Position numbers and translations under genes: made by a program. This document shows, one piece after another, positions 1-7,836 of a stretch of 64,000 nt of DNA. Under the pieces are notes generated by a model. It made no database searches and was not told the origin of the DNA. It was given only the letters and a program-made list of their open reading frames with translations. The stretch's first letter is position 1, and the number at the start of each line of letters is the position of its first letter. This DNA is from Legionella sheltonii (GTDB taxonomy: Bacteria; Pseudomonadota; Gammaproteobacteria; Legionellales; Legionellaceae): the NCBI RefSeq assembly GCF_026191355.1, contig NZ_JAPHOQ010000001.1, positions 246,001 through 310,000 of the forward strand. Direction: 5' to 3'.

Positions 1-169
1 AAAAGCGTAACCCAGGATATTTTTCAACCATTCCCAGTCCCTTACGCCATCCCGAGCGTAGCGAGGGTTCTCCTCGCCGTAGCGCGTTGTCCTGCCAGAA
101 TTTCCTTCACTACGCTTGGAATGACGAGGTTATTAACCCCGTTGTACGGTACTCAGACTACTCGTTCCT
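1..169. repeat. Degenerate dispersed intergenic repeat fragment
   Basis: No convincing gene is present. The stretch contains phrases such as 'catcccgagcgtagcgaggg' and 'ctacgcttggaatgacgagg', which resemble the degenerate dispersed repeats found between genes in Legionella and related bacteria. It follows the stop of the minus-strand phospholipase-like gene. Assignment rests on visual resemblance only. Confidence 0.35.
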
Positions 170-1780
170 TTACAAAGAAGGGCTTAATGCGGTCTCGCTA
201 TCTAAAATGATTTCTTGGTCCACGGAACGAGCTTTTTTACCAGAAGCAGCTAATAAACCATTCTTGACTAGTCCCTGCATGACAGCGTGATCGCTTGCAG
301 CGTATTGCCATGCCGGAGTCGCAACAGGCTTGTGTACGAGTACAGTTGGCGGTTGGGGTATCGGCTTTCTCCCTGGATTGAGTTCACTTTCTTCCGCCTC
401 CAGCAATTTCAGTTGCTCGGCAGTAAGGGGTATGACTTGGCTGCTGTAGAAGGGGAGTACGCGAAGTTTGAACACTAATGAAAATGCCGCCAATGTACTG
501 CTTAACTCAGTGTATCCATGGCTCAAGGGATCATTAAAGGTTGTCCGCAATTGAGACGGAGATAAGATATCAATGTGATTGAGATCGGTACGATAATAAA
601 TTTTTTGATCTTTTCCTAACAGCAGCAGTGGTTGGGGTTGGCGATAGTGATAATCAACATCCGGCATTTGTTCCAGGCCACCATACTCTGTTTGTGCAGG
701 TAGTTCATGGCCTTTAAATACCTGATGGAGATCTTGCAATGAACACATCATTCCCGCCAAACAGGCTTGCTTATTAAAATAATTATTTGAAACATCAAAA
801 TCACCATCGCCACCTGCTTCAACAGGGGGCTCGCTGCTATCGGGAGTTGGATCATATACACGTTTGGTGTAGACGGTTACCCGGTTTAACTCATCGTGTA
901 AATTATTGACTAAAATACTGCCCCAAATTCCAAAACGTTTAGGAAGTAAGTCACGTAAGTCACCTACGAAAGCAATATGGCCCGCAGCAAAGTGATCGGT
1001 ATAATAGTGAAAACAAAAAAATTCCATTCCCAAAGCCAAAGCCTGATAGCGATAGGCTATATCTTGCAAGTTATCACGATTTAAGCCCTGAGGTGTCTGT
1101 TCGATAACCTTGAGTAATGCATTGAATTCGCTATTTTCTGATTGATACTCTGAATCAGCCAGCAATTGGGTTAGCTCATAATAAATGCGTGCATAGCGAA
1201 GCGCTATATGATGACCTATAGCGTATACACGCACTGACCATGGAGTAAAATGGGATAAATTTCTATTCAAAATTTCACTATAATTTTTGACCCTCAGGGC
1301 AAACATCAGTTGTTGTACATAGAAATTTAGCGTACTTGAAAATGGGACGTAGTTGGCATTATTTATTGTATAAATAGTGTCAATATCGCTTTGATGTACG
1401 TTGTTGTTAGCGAGGCGTTTATAAGAACAAATTAATTTTTGTTCCTCGCTTTCGTTAACGGGTTCTTTAATTAAATATTGTCCTAAGGTTTCACAAGAGC
1501 CTGTACTATCATAACTTCCTGGACTTGCATTATATTCAGCAATACTTGGCAGATTCAGCGATACTTCGCGACCACCAAAATAATCCCCAGACATGGCTAC
1601 AAGGTTACCCGCTGAAAGATTTAATCCAGTAGGTTGGGGAAGCCCCCCTTCATTAAACCCTTGCACGTGTAAATGCAAGAGCCCCTGCTCATCTATAGTG
1701 ATATAGGGATTGTTGTTTAAGATCGCCCAGTCTAAGAATCGTAAGGCATCGCCCAGTTCCGTATGTTCTTTTGTATCCAT
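170..1780 (-). CDS. Putative zinc-dependent phospholipase C (PlcC/CegC1-like), copy 1
   Basis: Seen: a 536-residue protein without signal peptide or membrane segment. It carries the His/Asp-rich block HYYTDHFAAGH at about residues 258-268, a second conserved block (SHFTPW, near residue 177, then GHHIAL), and later WGSILVNN followed by HDE. These blocks recur in the paralogue at 8878-10527. Known: the Legionella PlcA/PlcB/PlcC (CegC1) zinc metallophospholipases carry an H-x2-TD-x-F-x-AGH type motif, and PlcC is a Dot/Icm effector. Inferred: a zinc phospholipase C acting on phosphatidylcholine or phosphatidylglycerol, possibly translocated into the host. Start: the ATG at 1780 has GGAG seven bases upstream and matches the paralogue's N-terminus, so it is preferred over the upstream TTG at 1786. 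The C-terminal 60 residues are Pro/Ala-rich and not shared with the paralogue. Confidence 0.65.
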   Translation of the reverse strand: MDTKEHTELGDALRFLDWAILNNNPYITIDEQGLLHLHVQGFNEGGLPQPTGLNLSAGNLVAMSGDYFGGREVSLNLPSIAEYNASPGSYDSTGSCETLGQYLIKEPVNESEEQKLICSYKRLANNNVHQSDIDTIYTINNANYVPFSSTLNFYVQQLMFALRVKNYSEILNRNLSHFTPWSVRVYAIGHHIALRYARIYYELTQLLADSEYQSENSEFNALLKVIEQTPQGLNRDNLQDIAYRYQALALGMEFFCFHYYTDHFAAGHIAFVGDLRDLLPKRFGIWGSILVNNLHDELNRVTVYTKRVYDPTPDSSEPPVEAGGDGDFDVSNNYFNKQACLAGMMCSLQDLHQVFKGHELPAQTEYGGLEQMPDVDYHYRQPQPLLLLGKDQKIYYRTDLNHIDILSPSQLRTTFNDPLSHGYTELSSTLAAFSLVFKLRVLPFYSSQVIPLTAEQLKLLEAEESELNPGRKPIPQPPTVLVHKPVATPAWQYAASDHAVMQGLVKNGLLAASGKKARSVDQEIILDSETALSPSL

Positions 1781-2022
1781 AAGCAAGCTCCATTTGTCTT
1801 ATTTTGAGTACACTACGAAAATTATGAACTACTTAATGCTATGCCAGCATGATGTTCAGAAAGAAGGGGGAGAAATTAACTATAGAAGTGAACTATAAAA
1901 TCTTCAAATAAACTGAGAGTCCCTGGAAAAAAATGAATCGCTGTGCTTAAAGCGTGGATTTTTTTCCTTAAGCGAGGAGGCTTTTTCACTTCTATAATAA
2001 AAATAAAGAGCAGCTTGAGATA

Positions 2023-3066
2023 GTGATGACTGATGAAAAAAAAGAATCATTAAGCTTATTACGTAACACCCTGTTTTCGACTTCAGAGCAAAGTACTGCC
2101 TCCTCTAAAGATCGCAGCAAAGATTTTGATGCAACGAAACAGAGTCAATGGCTTGAACTGAGCAAAAACATTATTGAAGATTTAGGAAAAAAAATATCTT
2201 CTTTTCCGCAAGTACCCCCCGTAGTTCATCAAGATATTCATTGCCCATCTGAGATGTTCTTGTCTCGAGTAGGCTGTACTTATGCTTGGTTGGCCGATAA
2301 ACGTCGTGAAGTCGCTAAAATGTTGAAACAAGGTCCATTTCGACATCAATTTGGGTTGATTAATAAAGCGGGTTTTGTCTCTACAGACCAATTTAATTTG
2401 TGTCGGGATCTACCCACCCAAAAGAACTTAGTTTACAAGCATCTCGAGGATTTAACTCATCAAAATAAGGAGCATGTTGAGGTAAACAGACAAAAATCGG
2501 AAAATGGTACCAAATATGAGATTAGGATTAAATTAACCCTTGAGGAACGTGAGCTAGTACATCAAAAAAATACAGCGTCCCCATTTCCATTTATCGAAGA
2601 CGATGTGATTCTTACGATTACTTTTGACGACTACGGTAAAGAGGACAGCAGAACATCGCTCGTCGTGGATCATCGTCCAACCCCGTTTAATAAAAATTAT
2701 CGTGATCGATCCAGTTATTTTCAGGTGCAATTTGAATTAATTGAGCCTGATTTTCAGGCTTGCTGCGATTGGGATTCTAATCAAGAAATTCAGGAGTTTT
2801 TAATAAATGCAGGAAAAATTGCCTATCGCCTTGCGCAATTACAAACCGTTGGCCGAGGAAACTCAGCAATTGTTGAATTGATGATCCGAGGGCTTGCCAA
2901 AGAAAAGAATATTGAATTGGGACCTTTTAATCATAATGAACTGGGGTGGGATTTTAAAGCGTTCTTTACCCCAGATATCAATGAGTATGCACATTGGTTT
3001 TCTGAAAAAGCATTTATTAGGCCTGTATTAGAGGAACGCGAAAGTTTAACACCCAAAAGTTTATAA
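2023..3066 (+). CDS. Hypothetical protein, candidate effector
   Basis: Product not recognised. Seen: 347 soluble residues, no signal peptide, and a Ser/Lys-rich N-terminal 35 residues. A helical C-terminal third contains LAQLQTVGRGNSAIVELMI (about residues 270-290), then GWDFKAF and EYAHWF. The GRGNS turn followed by an amphipathic helix recalls the active-site helix of Fic proteins, but the canonical HPFx(D/E)GNGR is absent, so this is shape resemblance only. The C-terminus (PVLEERESLTPKSL) is polar with an acidic patch, as in many Dot/Icm substrates. Start is GTG 2023 or the in-frame ATG at 2026; AAAGAG lies upstream, and TATAAT at 1993-1998 is a possible -10 box. The gene is divergent from the phospholipase-like gene and lies just before the GntR operon. 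Real coding is likely; function is unknown. Confidence 0.6.
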   Translation: MMTDEKKESLSLLRNTLFSTSEQSTASSKDRSKDFDATKQSQWLELSKNIIEDLGKKISSFPQVPPVVHQDIHCPSEMFLSRVGCTYAWLADKRREVAKMLKQGPFRHQFGLINKAGFVSTDQFNLCRDLPTQKNLVYKHLEDLTHQNKEHVEVNRQKSENGTKYEIRIKLTLEERELVHQKNTASPFPFIEDDVILTITFDDYGKEDSRTSLVVDHRPTPFNKNYRDRSSYFQVQFELIEPDFQACCDWDSNQEIQEFLINAGKIAYRLAQLQTVGRGNSAIVELMIRGLAKEKNIELGPFNHNELGWDFKAFFTPDINEYAHWFSEKAFIRPVLEERESLTPKSL

Positions 3067-3106
3067 AATTCGGCTAGCAGTTTTCAATAAAAAAATTTCA
3101 GTTATT

Positions 3107-3140
3107 TTATTTTCGATAATTTACAAATTTTCGAAAATAA
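3107..3140. promoter_or_regulatory. Inverted-repeat operator candidate upstream of the GntR operon
   Basis: Seen: ttattttcga (3107-3116) is the exact reverse complement of tcgaaaataa (3131-3140). A perfect 12-bp palindrome, attttcgaaaat (3127-3138), overlaps the right arm. The element ends 38 bp before the GntR start codon, and a GATAAT (3115-3120) inside it could be a -10 box. Inferred: a binding site through which the GntR protein represses its own operon. Confidence 0.5.
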
Positions 3141-3178
3141 TTGATACTGTCTCTAGTTTTTTAACGAGTATCAAAAAC

Positions 3179-3868
3179 ATGGCTCAAATTAAAATAAAAA
3201 AATCCAAGACAAGCTCCGTATTAGAAAAATTACGCAATGACCTCATAAGTGGTTATTTTGACCCAGGCCAAAAATTACCAATGGAGCACTTAAAAGAACG
3301 GTATGAGGTAGGATATAGTCCCTTGCGTGAAGCTTTATCGCGATTGGTCTCTCATGGCTTGGTCAACTTTGAGGATTTATGTGGCTTTTCTGTTCCTCCT
3401 TTATCGTTAGAAGAATTATATGATCTTTATGAAGTCAGAATTCAGATTGAAACACGTGCTCTGGAGTTAGCCATGCAACATGGCGATGCGTATTGGGAAG
3501 CGGAAGTTCTCGCCTGTTGGCATCGATACGCTAAATATCTTACCCCACCACCCAATAATCCATTGGATCTGCTGGAGTGGAATGCATTACAAAAAGAGTT
3601 TACTTTTACCCTCATTAAAGCGTGTCAATCTCCCTGGCTGCTCAAAATACAAAATATGTTGTACGACCATTCATCACGTTATCGTTTTCTATGTTTGGGA
3701 CGCCATCATCAGGATGAAAAGGTACTTGCTGAATTCAGACAAGAAAATGAGGCGCTGGTCGCTGCGGTATTAGCACGAGATAAAGAAAAGGCAATTCAGA
3801 TTTCGCAGGCTGGATGGGATAACTCAATCAAAATTATGGCAGACAGTTTAAAGGATAAAAAAAGCTAA
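3179..3868 (+). CDS. GntR-family (FCD-type) transcriptional regulator
   Basis: Seen: 229 residues. An N-terminal winged helix (about 10-75) contains SGYFDPGQKLP, LKERYEVGYSPLREAL and LVSHGLV, the standard GntR recognition-helix pattern. An all-helical C-terminal domain follows (LEELYDLYEVRIQIETRALELA, then the late ENEALVAAVLARDKEKA helix), as in the FadR/FCD subfamily. Known: such proteins sense small carboxylates or amino acids and usually repress the adjacent operon. It is the first gene of a tight operon: the MetRS-like gene starts 9 bp after its stop. A palindrome at 3107-3140 is the likely operator. Inferred: control of the N-hydroxylation/hydrazine-type pathway downstream, perhaps by a pathway product. 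The ribosome binding site is weak. Confidence 0.85.
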   Translation: MAQIKIKKSKTSSVLEKLRNDLISGYFDPGQKLPMEHLKERYEVGYSPLREALSRLVSHGLVNFEDLCGFSVPPLSLEELYDLYEVRIQIETRALELAMQHGDAYWEAEVLACWHRYAKYLTPPPNNPLDLLEWNALQKEFTFTLIKACQSPWLLKIQNMLYDHSSRYRFLCLGRHHQDEKVLAEFRQENEALVAAVLARDKEKAIQISQAGWDNSIKIMADSLKDKKS

Positions 3869-3877
3869 GGATTAGCG

Positions 3878-5455
3878 ATGGCTAAGTATAAAAAAAATTA
3901 TTTACTCATTCCTTCCGTACCTACGCCCAATGGGCGGTTGCATTTGGGACATATTGGCGGGCCCTTTTTAAGTGTGGACATACTGGCACGGTACCTGCGT
4001 CTGTGTGGGCATTCGGCGTGGATAGTCTCGGGAACAGACAGTTATGAGTCCTATGCAGCAGGAAAGGCAGAGGAAGAAGGCTTAACCCCTGAAGAAACAG
4101 GTAATCATTATCATGACTTAATTGCTCACGATTTAGAGTCCATGCATATCCAATGCGATCAATTCGTTAATCCACTAGCCGAACCGTGGAACACAGCTTA
4201 TCAAACATGGCATGAACAAATTTTTCAACAATTAGTGCTCAATAAGGCAACAGCCCTATTAAAAGAGAAGATGCCTTGGGATGAGAAGAATCAGCGCTAT
4301 TTGAACGGATATTGGCTCCAAGGCAATTGCCCAGTGTGTTTTGAAAAAACAGCAAGTTATTTTTGTGAATGTTGCGGGGCGCATTTTCGTCCCGAAGAAA
4401 TGATTGGCGATGCTCATTTACTACCAAGGGAAGTTGAAAATATATTTTTAGAGCTTCCAAAACACGTTGAACTGAATTCCAAAGGAATCAATAAAAACTT
4501 AGAAACATTGTTTCATCGTTATCAAATGTTGCAAAACAATCGATTTAGGCTCACTACCCAGTGTGAGTGGGGTTTAGCAGATAACACCGATAATACGGGT
4601 ACTCGAACTTTGTTTAGTTACGGTTTTGTATTTGCCTATTTTTTAATGTTTGGGGAAATCGCAGGAACCTTCATGGGGAGCAACAAAAATGCGTTTGCTG
4701 TCGATTCTGAGGTGATTACGATTTCCAGTTTTGGTATCGATAATGCGTTGCCCTTTTTAAGCAGTGCCTTAGGGATTAGTAGCGGATGCCCGCAATATAA
4801 GCCGTTTGATTATTACCTGGTTAATTATTTTTATTATCTTGATGGCAGTAAATTTTCAACAAGTCGCCAGCATATGATTGCTGTAGATGACGCGATTAAT
4901 CACAAGGGACTTTCCAGTGACCTTATTCGACTCTATCTTGCCTCGCTTGATGTACGTAATCAAACAGGAAATTTTGTCCTGGATGAGTTTATCCAATATT
5001 ACAACAGGACCTTAGATTGGCTTGAGTGCTATGTAATGCAGGGAATACCCAATATACCTGCAGTGATTACTTCCTCTTGTGAGGAACGATTACAACATCA
5101 ACTCTTTGATTTGTTCGCAATCCAAGAGCATGCCTTACAACCGAATCATTTTTTACCACATCTTGGGGTTCGTTCACTCAATGATTGGATGATATTGGGA
5201 CAAAATTTAGATCCAAAATCAAATGATTATTTTTGGTGGCTCAAAGGATTTACTTTGGTGATTTATCCCTATATGCCGGAAGTGGGGGGAACAATTTGGA
5301 GTGCGCTCGGATATGACCATTCACCCGTTCAAACTGATTTTTTTGCTCAACCTACTCGCCCATTGCGGAAGGAAATAAAACTCACTCTAAAACGAATTAC
5401 TGATGAATTTGAATCGCATATTAAAGGATTAAGTTATGAACCCAACGCATCATGA
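3878..5455 (+). CDS. MetRS-like amino acid ligase (hydrazine-synthetase MetRS part)
   Basis: Seen: 525 residues of class I aminoacyl-tRNA synthetase. The HIGH box is HLGH (residues 22-25), a zinc knuckle CPVC...CECC lies at about 151-166, the KMSKS equivalent is KFSTS near residue 328, and a shortened anticodon-domain-like C-terminus ends in a YPYMPEVGGTIWSALG block. There is no C-terminal EMAP/tRNA-binding domain. Known: MetRS-like domains fused to cupins (Spb40 and relatives) adenylate an amino acid and load it onto N6-hydroxylysine before N-N bond formation. The gene is wedged between a regulator (9 bp gap) and an IucD-like N-hydroxylase (20 bp overlap), not near translation genes. Inferred: an amino-acid-activating enzyme of specialised metabolism, not a housekeeping MetRS. 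A good AAGGA site precedes the ATG. A tRNA-charging paralogue is the less likely alternative. Confidence 0.8.
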   Translation: MAKYKKNYLLIPSVPTPNGRLHLGHIGGPFLSVDILARYLRLCGHSAWIVSGTDSYESYAAGKAEEEGLTPEETGNHYHDLIAHDLESMHIQCDQFVNPLAEPWNTAYQTWHEQIFQQLVLNKATALLKEKMPWDEKNQRYLNGYWLQGNCPVCFEKTASYFCECCGAHFRPEEMIGDAHLLPREVENIFLELPKHVELNSKGINKNLETLFHRYQMLQNNRFRLTTQCEWGLADNTDNTGTRTLFSYGFVFAYFLMFGEIAGTFMGSNKNAFAVDSEVITISSFGIDNALPFLSSALGISSGCPQYKPFDYYLVNYFYYLDGSKFSTSRQHMIAVDDAINHKGLSSDLIRLYLASLDVRNQTGNFVLDEFIQYYNRTLDWLECYVMQGIPNIPAVITSSCEERLQHQLFDLFAIQEHALQPNHFLPHLGVRSLNDWMILGQNLDPKSNDYFWWLKGFTLVIYPYMPEVGGTIWSALGYDHSPVQTDFFAQPTRPLRKEIKLTLKRITDEFESHIKGLSYEPNAS

Positions 5456-6758
5456 TGAGCTGTTTGATTTATTAGGAGTAGGGGGCGGCCCTTTTAATTT
5501 GAGTATCGCTGCTCTCTTATCGTCTGTTGAACAAATTTCCAGTGTTTTTTTTGAACAAAAAGAAGCGATGATTTGGCATCCGGGGATGTTATTTCCTGAT
5601 GCCGAAATCCAAGTCAGTTACTTAAATGATTTAGTGACACTCGTTGAGCCCACTAATCCCTATTCATTTATTGCCTATCTGGCACAGCACAAACGATTGT
5701 ATCGTTTTATCAATGCCCAATTCAAAAATGTATTACGCGCTGAATTTAGCCATTATTTACATTGGGTGAGCCGGTCTTTACCCAATTTATTTTTTAAAGA
5801 AAAAGTTGAGGATATTTATTTCGATAAGTCCCATTTTGTCATGCAAACAACACAAAGGAAAACTAAAGGAAAGCATCTTATTTTAGGCAACGGTTTAACA
5901 GCAAAAATTCCTGCTTGCGCCAGACCTTATTTAAGTAAGAATGTGTTTCATAATCAGAGTTTCTTACTCAATCCGATAAATTGGCAAGGAAAAAAAGTGG
6001 CACTTATTGGCGGAGGACAAAGTGGTGCTGAAATCGTACACTATATTTTATCTCATGGTGATCAATTACCTTCAGAATTAAATTGGATTTCAAAAAGATA
6101 TCAGTTATTGCCTATGGATACTTCTCCTTTTGTGAGTGAGTTTTTCACACCGCAATATGCTGAATATTTCTTCCATTTATCCGAGAAAGAAAAAGAATTT
6201 TTATTAAAAGAGCAGCACCTAGCGAGTGACGGTATTTCTTACCACTTGTTACAAACCATCTATCAAAAACTGTATAGCCTGGAGTTTTTGGAGCATAAGG
6301 ATAAATTTTTTAAGTTTTTATCACGGCATGAATTAACTCATATGGACAGCGAATTAGGGAGATATCAACTCCTGTTGACGGAGCTTGGTACTGCAAAAAA
6401 AAGCATAATTTCTGCGGATATTGTGATTTTGTGCACGGGGTATCAATGGGAGTTTCCTTCTTATCTTTCTTCATTAGCTGAAAAAATACCTTTAAATGAT
6501 GAGGGACGGTTTTGTGTCAATCAGGATTTTTCCATCACTTGGGAAGGACCGAAACAACATCGTATTTATGTCCAAAATGCAGCACGCCATTCCCATGGAA
6601 TTGCGGATCCCAATTTAAACGTTATGGCATGGCGAAGTGCAAAGATTATCAACAGCATAGCGCAATCGCAAATTTATGATCTCAATCATGAGAATACCTT
6701 TTTAGATTGGGAACGACAGTTCATACCTGAGGAGCGCAAAAATGCCTTGCTTGCCTAA
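5436..6758 (+). CDS. Lysine N6-monooxygenase (IucD-like N-hydroxylase)
   Basis: Seen: 440 residues with the FAD motif GVGGGPFNLS (about 14-23), the IucD-characteristic WHPGMLFPDAEIQ, YLNDLVTLVEPTNPYSF and HKRLYRF blocks, the NADPH motif GGGQSGAE (about 193-200), CTGYQWEFP (about 332) and HGIADPNLNVMAWRSA near the C-terminus. Known: this family uses FAD, NADPH and O2 to hydroxylate the side-chain amine of lysine or ornithine for hydroxamate siderophores, or as the first step of hydrazine-forming pathways. No IucA/IucC-type synthetase or NRPS lies nearby, and the neighbours are MetRS-like and cupin genes overlapping it by 20 and 17 bp. That context favours N6-hydroxylysine supply for N-N bond formation over siderophore synthesis. 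AAAGGA lies 7 bases before the ATG. Lysine specificity is inferred from IucD similarity. Confidence 0.9.
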   Translation: MNPTHHDELFDLLGVGGGPFNLSIAALLSSVEQISSVFFEQKEAMIWHPGMLFPDAEIQVSYLNDLVTLVEPTNPYSFIAYLAQHKRLYRFINAQFKNVLRAEFSHYLHWVSRSLPNLFFKEKVEDIYFDKSHFVMQTTQRKTKGKHLILGNGLTAKIPACARPYLSKNVFHNQSFLLNPINWQGKKVALIGGGQSGAEIVHYILSHGDQLPSELNWISKRYQLLPMDTSPFVSEFFTPQYAEYFFHLSEKEKEFLLKEQHLASDGISYHLLQTIYQKLYSLEFLEHKDKFFKFLSRHELTHMDSELGRYQLLLTELGTAKKSIISADIVILCTGYQWEFPSYLSSLAEKIPLNDEGRFCVNQDFSITWEGPKQHRIYVQNAARHSHGIADPNLNVMAWRSAKIINSIAQSQIYDLNHENTFLDWERQFIPEERKNALLA

Positions 6759-7092
6759 GTCTGCTGCCGTAACTAATCCAAGATTGTTTTTCTCTACTTC
6801 AGAACATCTTGCTCCTGGGATTGTAATTAACCCTGTTGATTTTGTAGCAAATCGAGCTTGTCCTCCTGTTCAAGTCACTTATTTTCAAGTATTGCCCCAG
6901 TGTGAAACGCCAATCGAATATCACCAAGAAGAAGAAATTTGGATAGTATTAAATGGGAGTGGTATTTTGACTTATGAGGGGGAGGTTTATGGAGTTAATG
7001 CTGAGGATATTTTTTACTTTGCATCCTTTAAACCCCATCAAATACGTAACCATAAGCAACTGCCGCTGCACATCTGCTCTATTTATTGGTAG
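6742..7092 (+). CDS. Small cupin protein (probable cupin half of a hydrazine synthetase)
   Basis: Seen: a 116-residue single-domain cupin. The first motif is YHQEEEIWIVLNGSG (His61, Glu64/65) and the second is FKPHQIRN (His99), so a metal site with two His and one or two Glu is plausible. GAGGAG precedes the ATG, and the gene starts 17 bp inside the N-hydroxylase gene, implying translational coupling. Known: in Spb40/PyrN-type hydrazine synthetases a cupin fused to a MetRS-like domain converts the aminoacyl ester of N-hydroxylysine to the N-N product. Here the two parts are separate genes in one operon. Inferred: the cupin catalyses the rearrangement step in complex with the MetRS-like protein. 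A generic sugar- or ligand-binding cupin is the alternative, but the context argues against it. Confidence 0.75.
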   Translation: MPCLPKSAAVTNPRLFFSTSEHLAPGIVINPVDFVANRACPPVQVTYFQVLPQCETPIEYHQEEEIWIVLNGSGILTYEGEVYGVNAEDIFYFASFKPHQIRNHKQLPLHICSIYW

Positions 7093-7121
7093 GGAATGGT
7101 GTGGGCGCTAGGGAACTTTGA

Positions 7122-7586
7122 ATGAAGAACTATGAGGTGAGGTGGTTACAGCCGGATGACCAAGAAAATTGGTTAACGATGTGGCAGGAGTATATGGAAT
7201 TTTATGACACATCTTTACCTTCCGAAGTGGTGGATAATACGCTGCGTACCCTACTTTCTGATAACAAAAATTCAGGTTGTCTTGTTGCTTGCGATTCTCA
7301 AAATGTAGCGGTTGGTTTTTTAACTTTTATCGTACATCAGAGTACTTGGGCTATAGAGCCAGAATGTTATTTACATGATTTATACGTGAAACCGGAATAT
7401 CGAAAGACGGGAGTGGCCAAAAAACTCATGGATGAGTTAAAGCAACTCAGCGCCCTAAGGCACTGGAGTCGAGTATATTGGCTCACTAGGCCCGATAATC
7501 GGGTGGCCCAAGCTCTTTACGATAAAATGGGAAAAGGCGAATCTTGGATGGTTTATACGCTATTTGATCGCACGTCGCATAAGTAA
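7122..7586 (+). CDS. GNAT-family N-acetyltransferase
   Basis: Seen: 154 residues with the GNAT core, beta4 LHDLYVKPEYRKTGVAKKLM (about residues 86-105), in which the R-K-T-G-V-A loop binds the acetyl-CoA pyrophosphate. A TRPDNRVAQALYDKMG block follows, typical of motif B. It lies 29 bp after the cupin gene on the same strand and is probably the last gene of the operon. Known: GNATs transfer acetyl groups to amines. Inferred: it may acetylate an amine of the lysine-derived product, either as tailoring or to detoxify a reactive hydrazine. The substrate cannot be read from the sequence. Confidence 0.85.
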   Translation: MKNYEVRWLQPDDQENWLTMWQEYMEFYDTSLPSEVVDNTLRTLLSDNKNSGCLVACDSQNVAVGFLTFIVHQSTWAIEPECYLHDLYVKPEYRKTGVAKKLMDELKQLSALRHWSRVYWLTRPDNRVAQALYDKMGKGESWMVYTLFDRTSHK

Positions 7587-7836
7587 ACTTTGTTGAAAAT
7601 CAGCCTGTAAAAATCGACTCACAAAGAGAGCATTGTGCTTCATTGACAAAGTGGATTCTTTTCGTGGGAAAAAGATGCGCACAGATACTCAACAATCCCA
7701 TTAAAATTGCAAACAGGAAATTTTTCATGGGAGGTAATGACTCTAAATTGCAAATGGAGTATACATGCCAAAAAATAACCACTATCGATAAAAATAATCT
7801 TGTCGATGCTTGTTGCTCATGAGAAGAGGTGACGGT

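Noticed and set aside
3878..5455. Housekeeping methionyl-tRNA synthetase
   Set aside because: Considered because HIGH, zinc and KMSKS-like motifs are present. Rejected because it lacks the C-terminal tRNA-binding domain, is embedded in an N-hydroxylase/cupin operon and has a divergent KFSTS loop.
5436..6758. Hydroxamate siderophore (aerobactin-like) biosynthesis gene
   Set aside because: The enzyme is IucD-like, but no IucA/IucC or NRPS synthetase, receptor or exporter gene is adjacent, so a siderophore cluster is not supported here.
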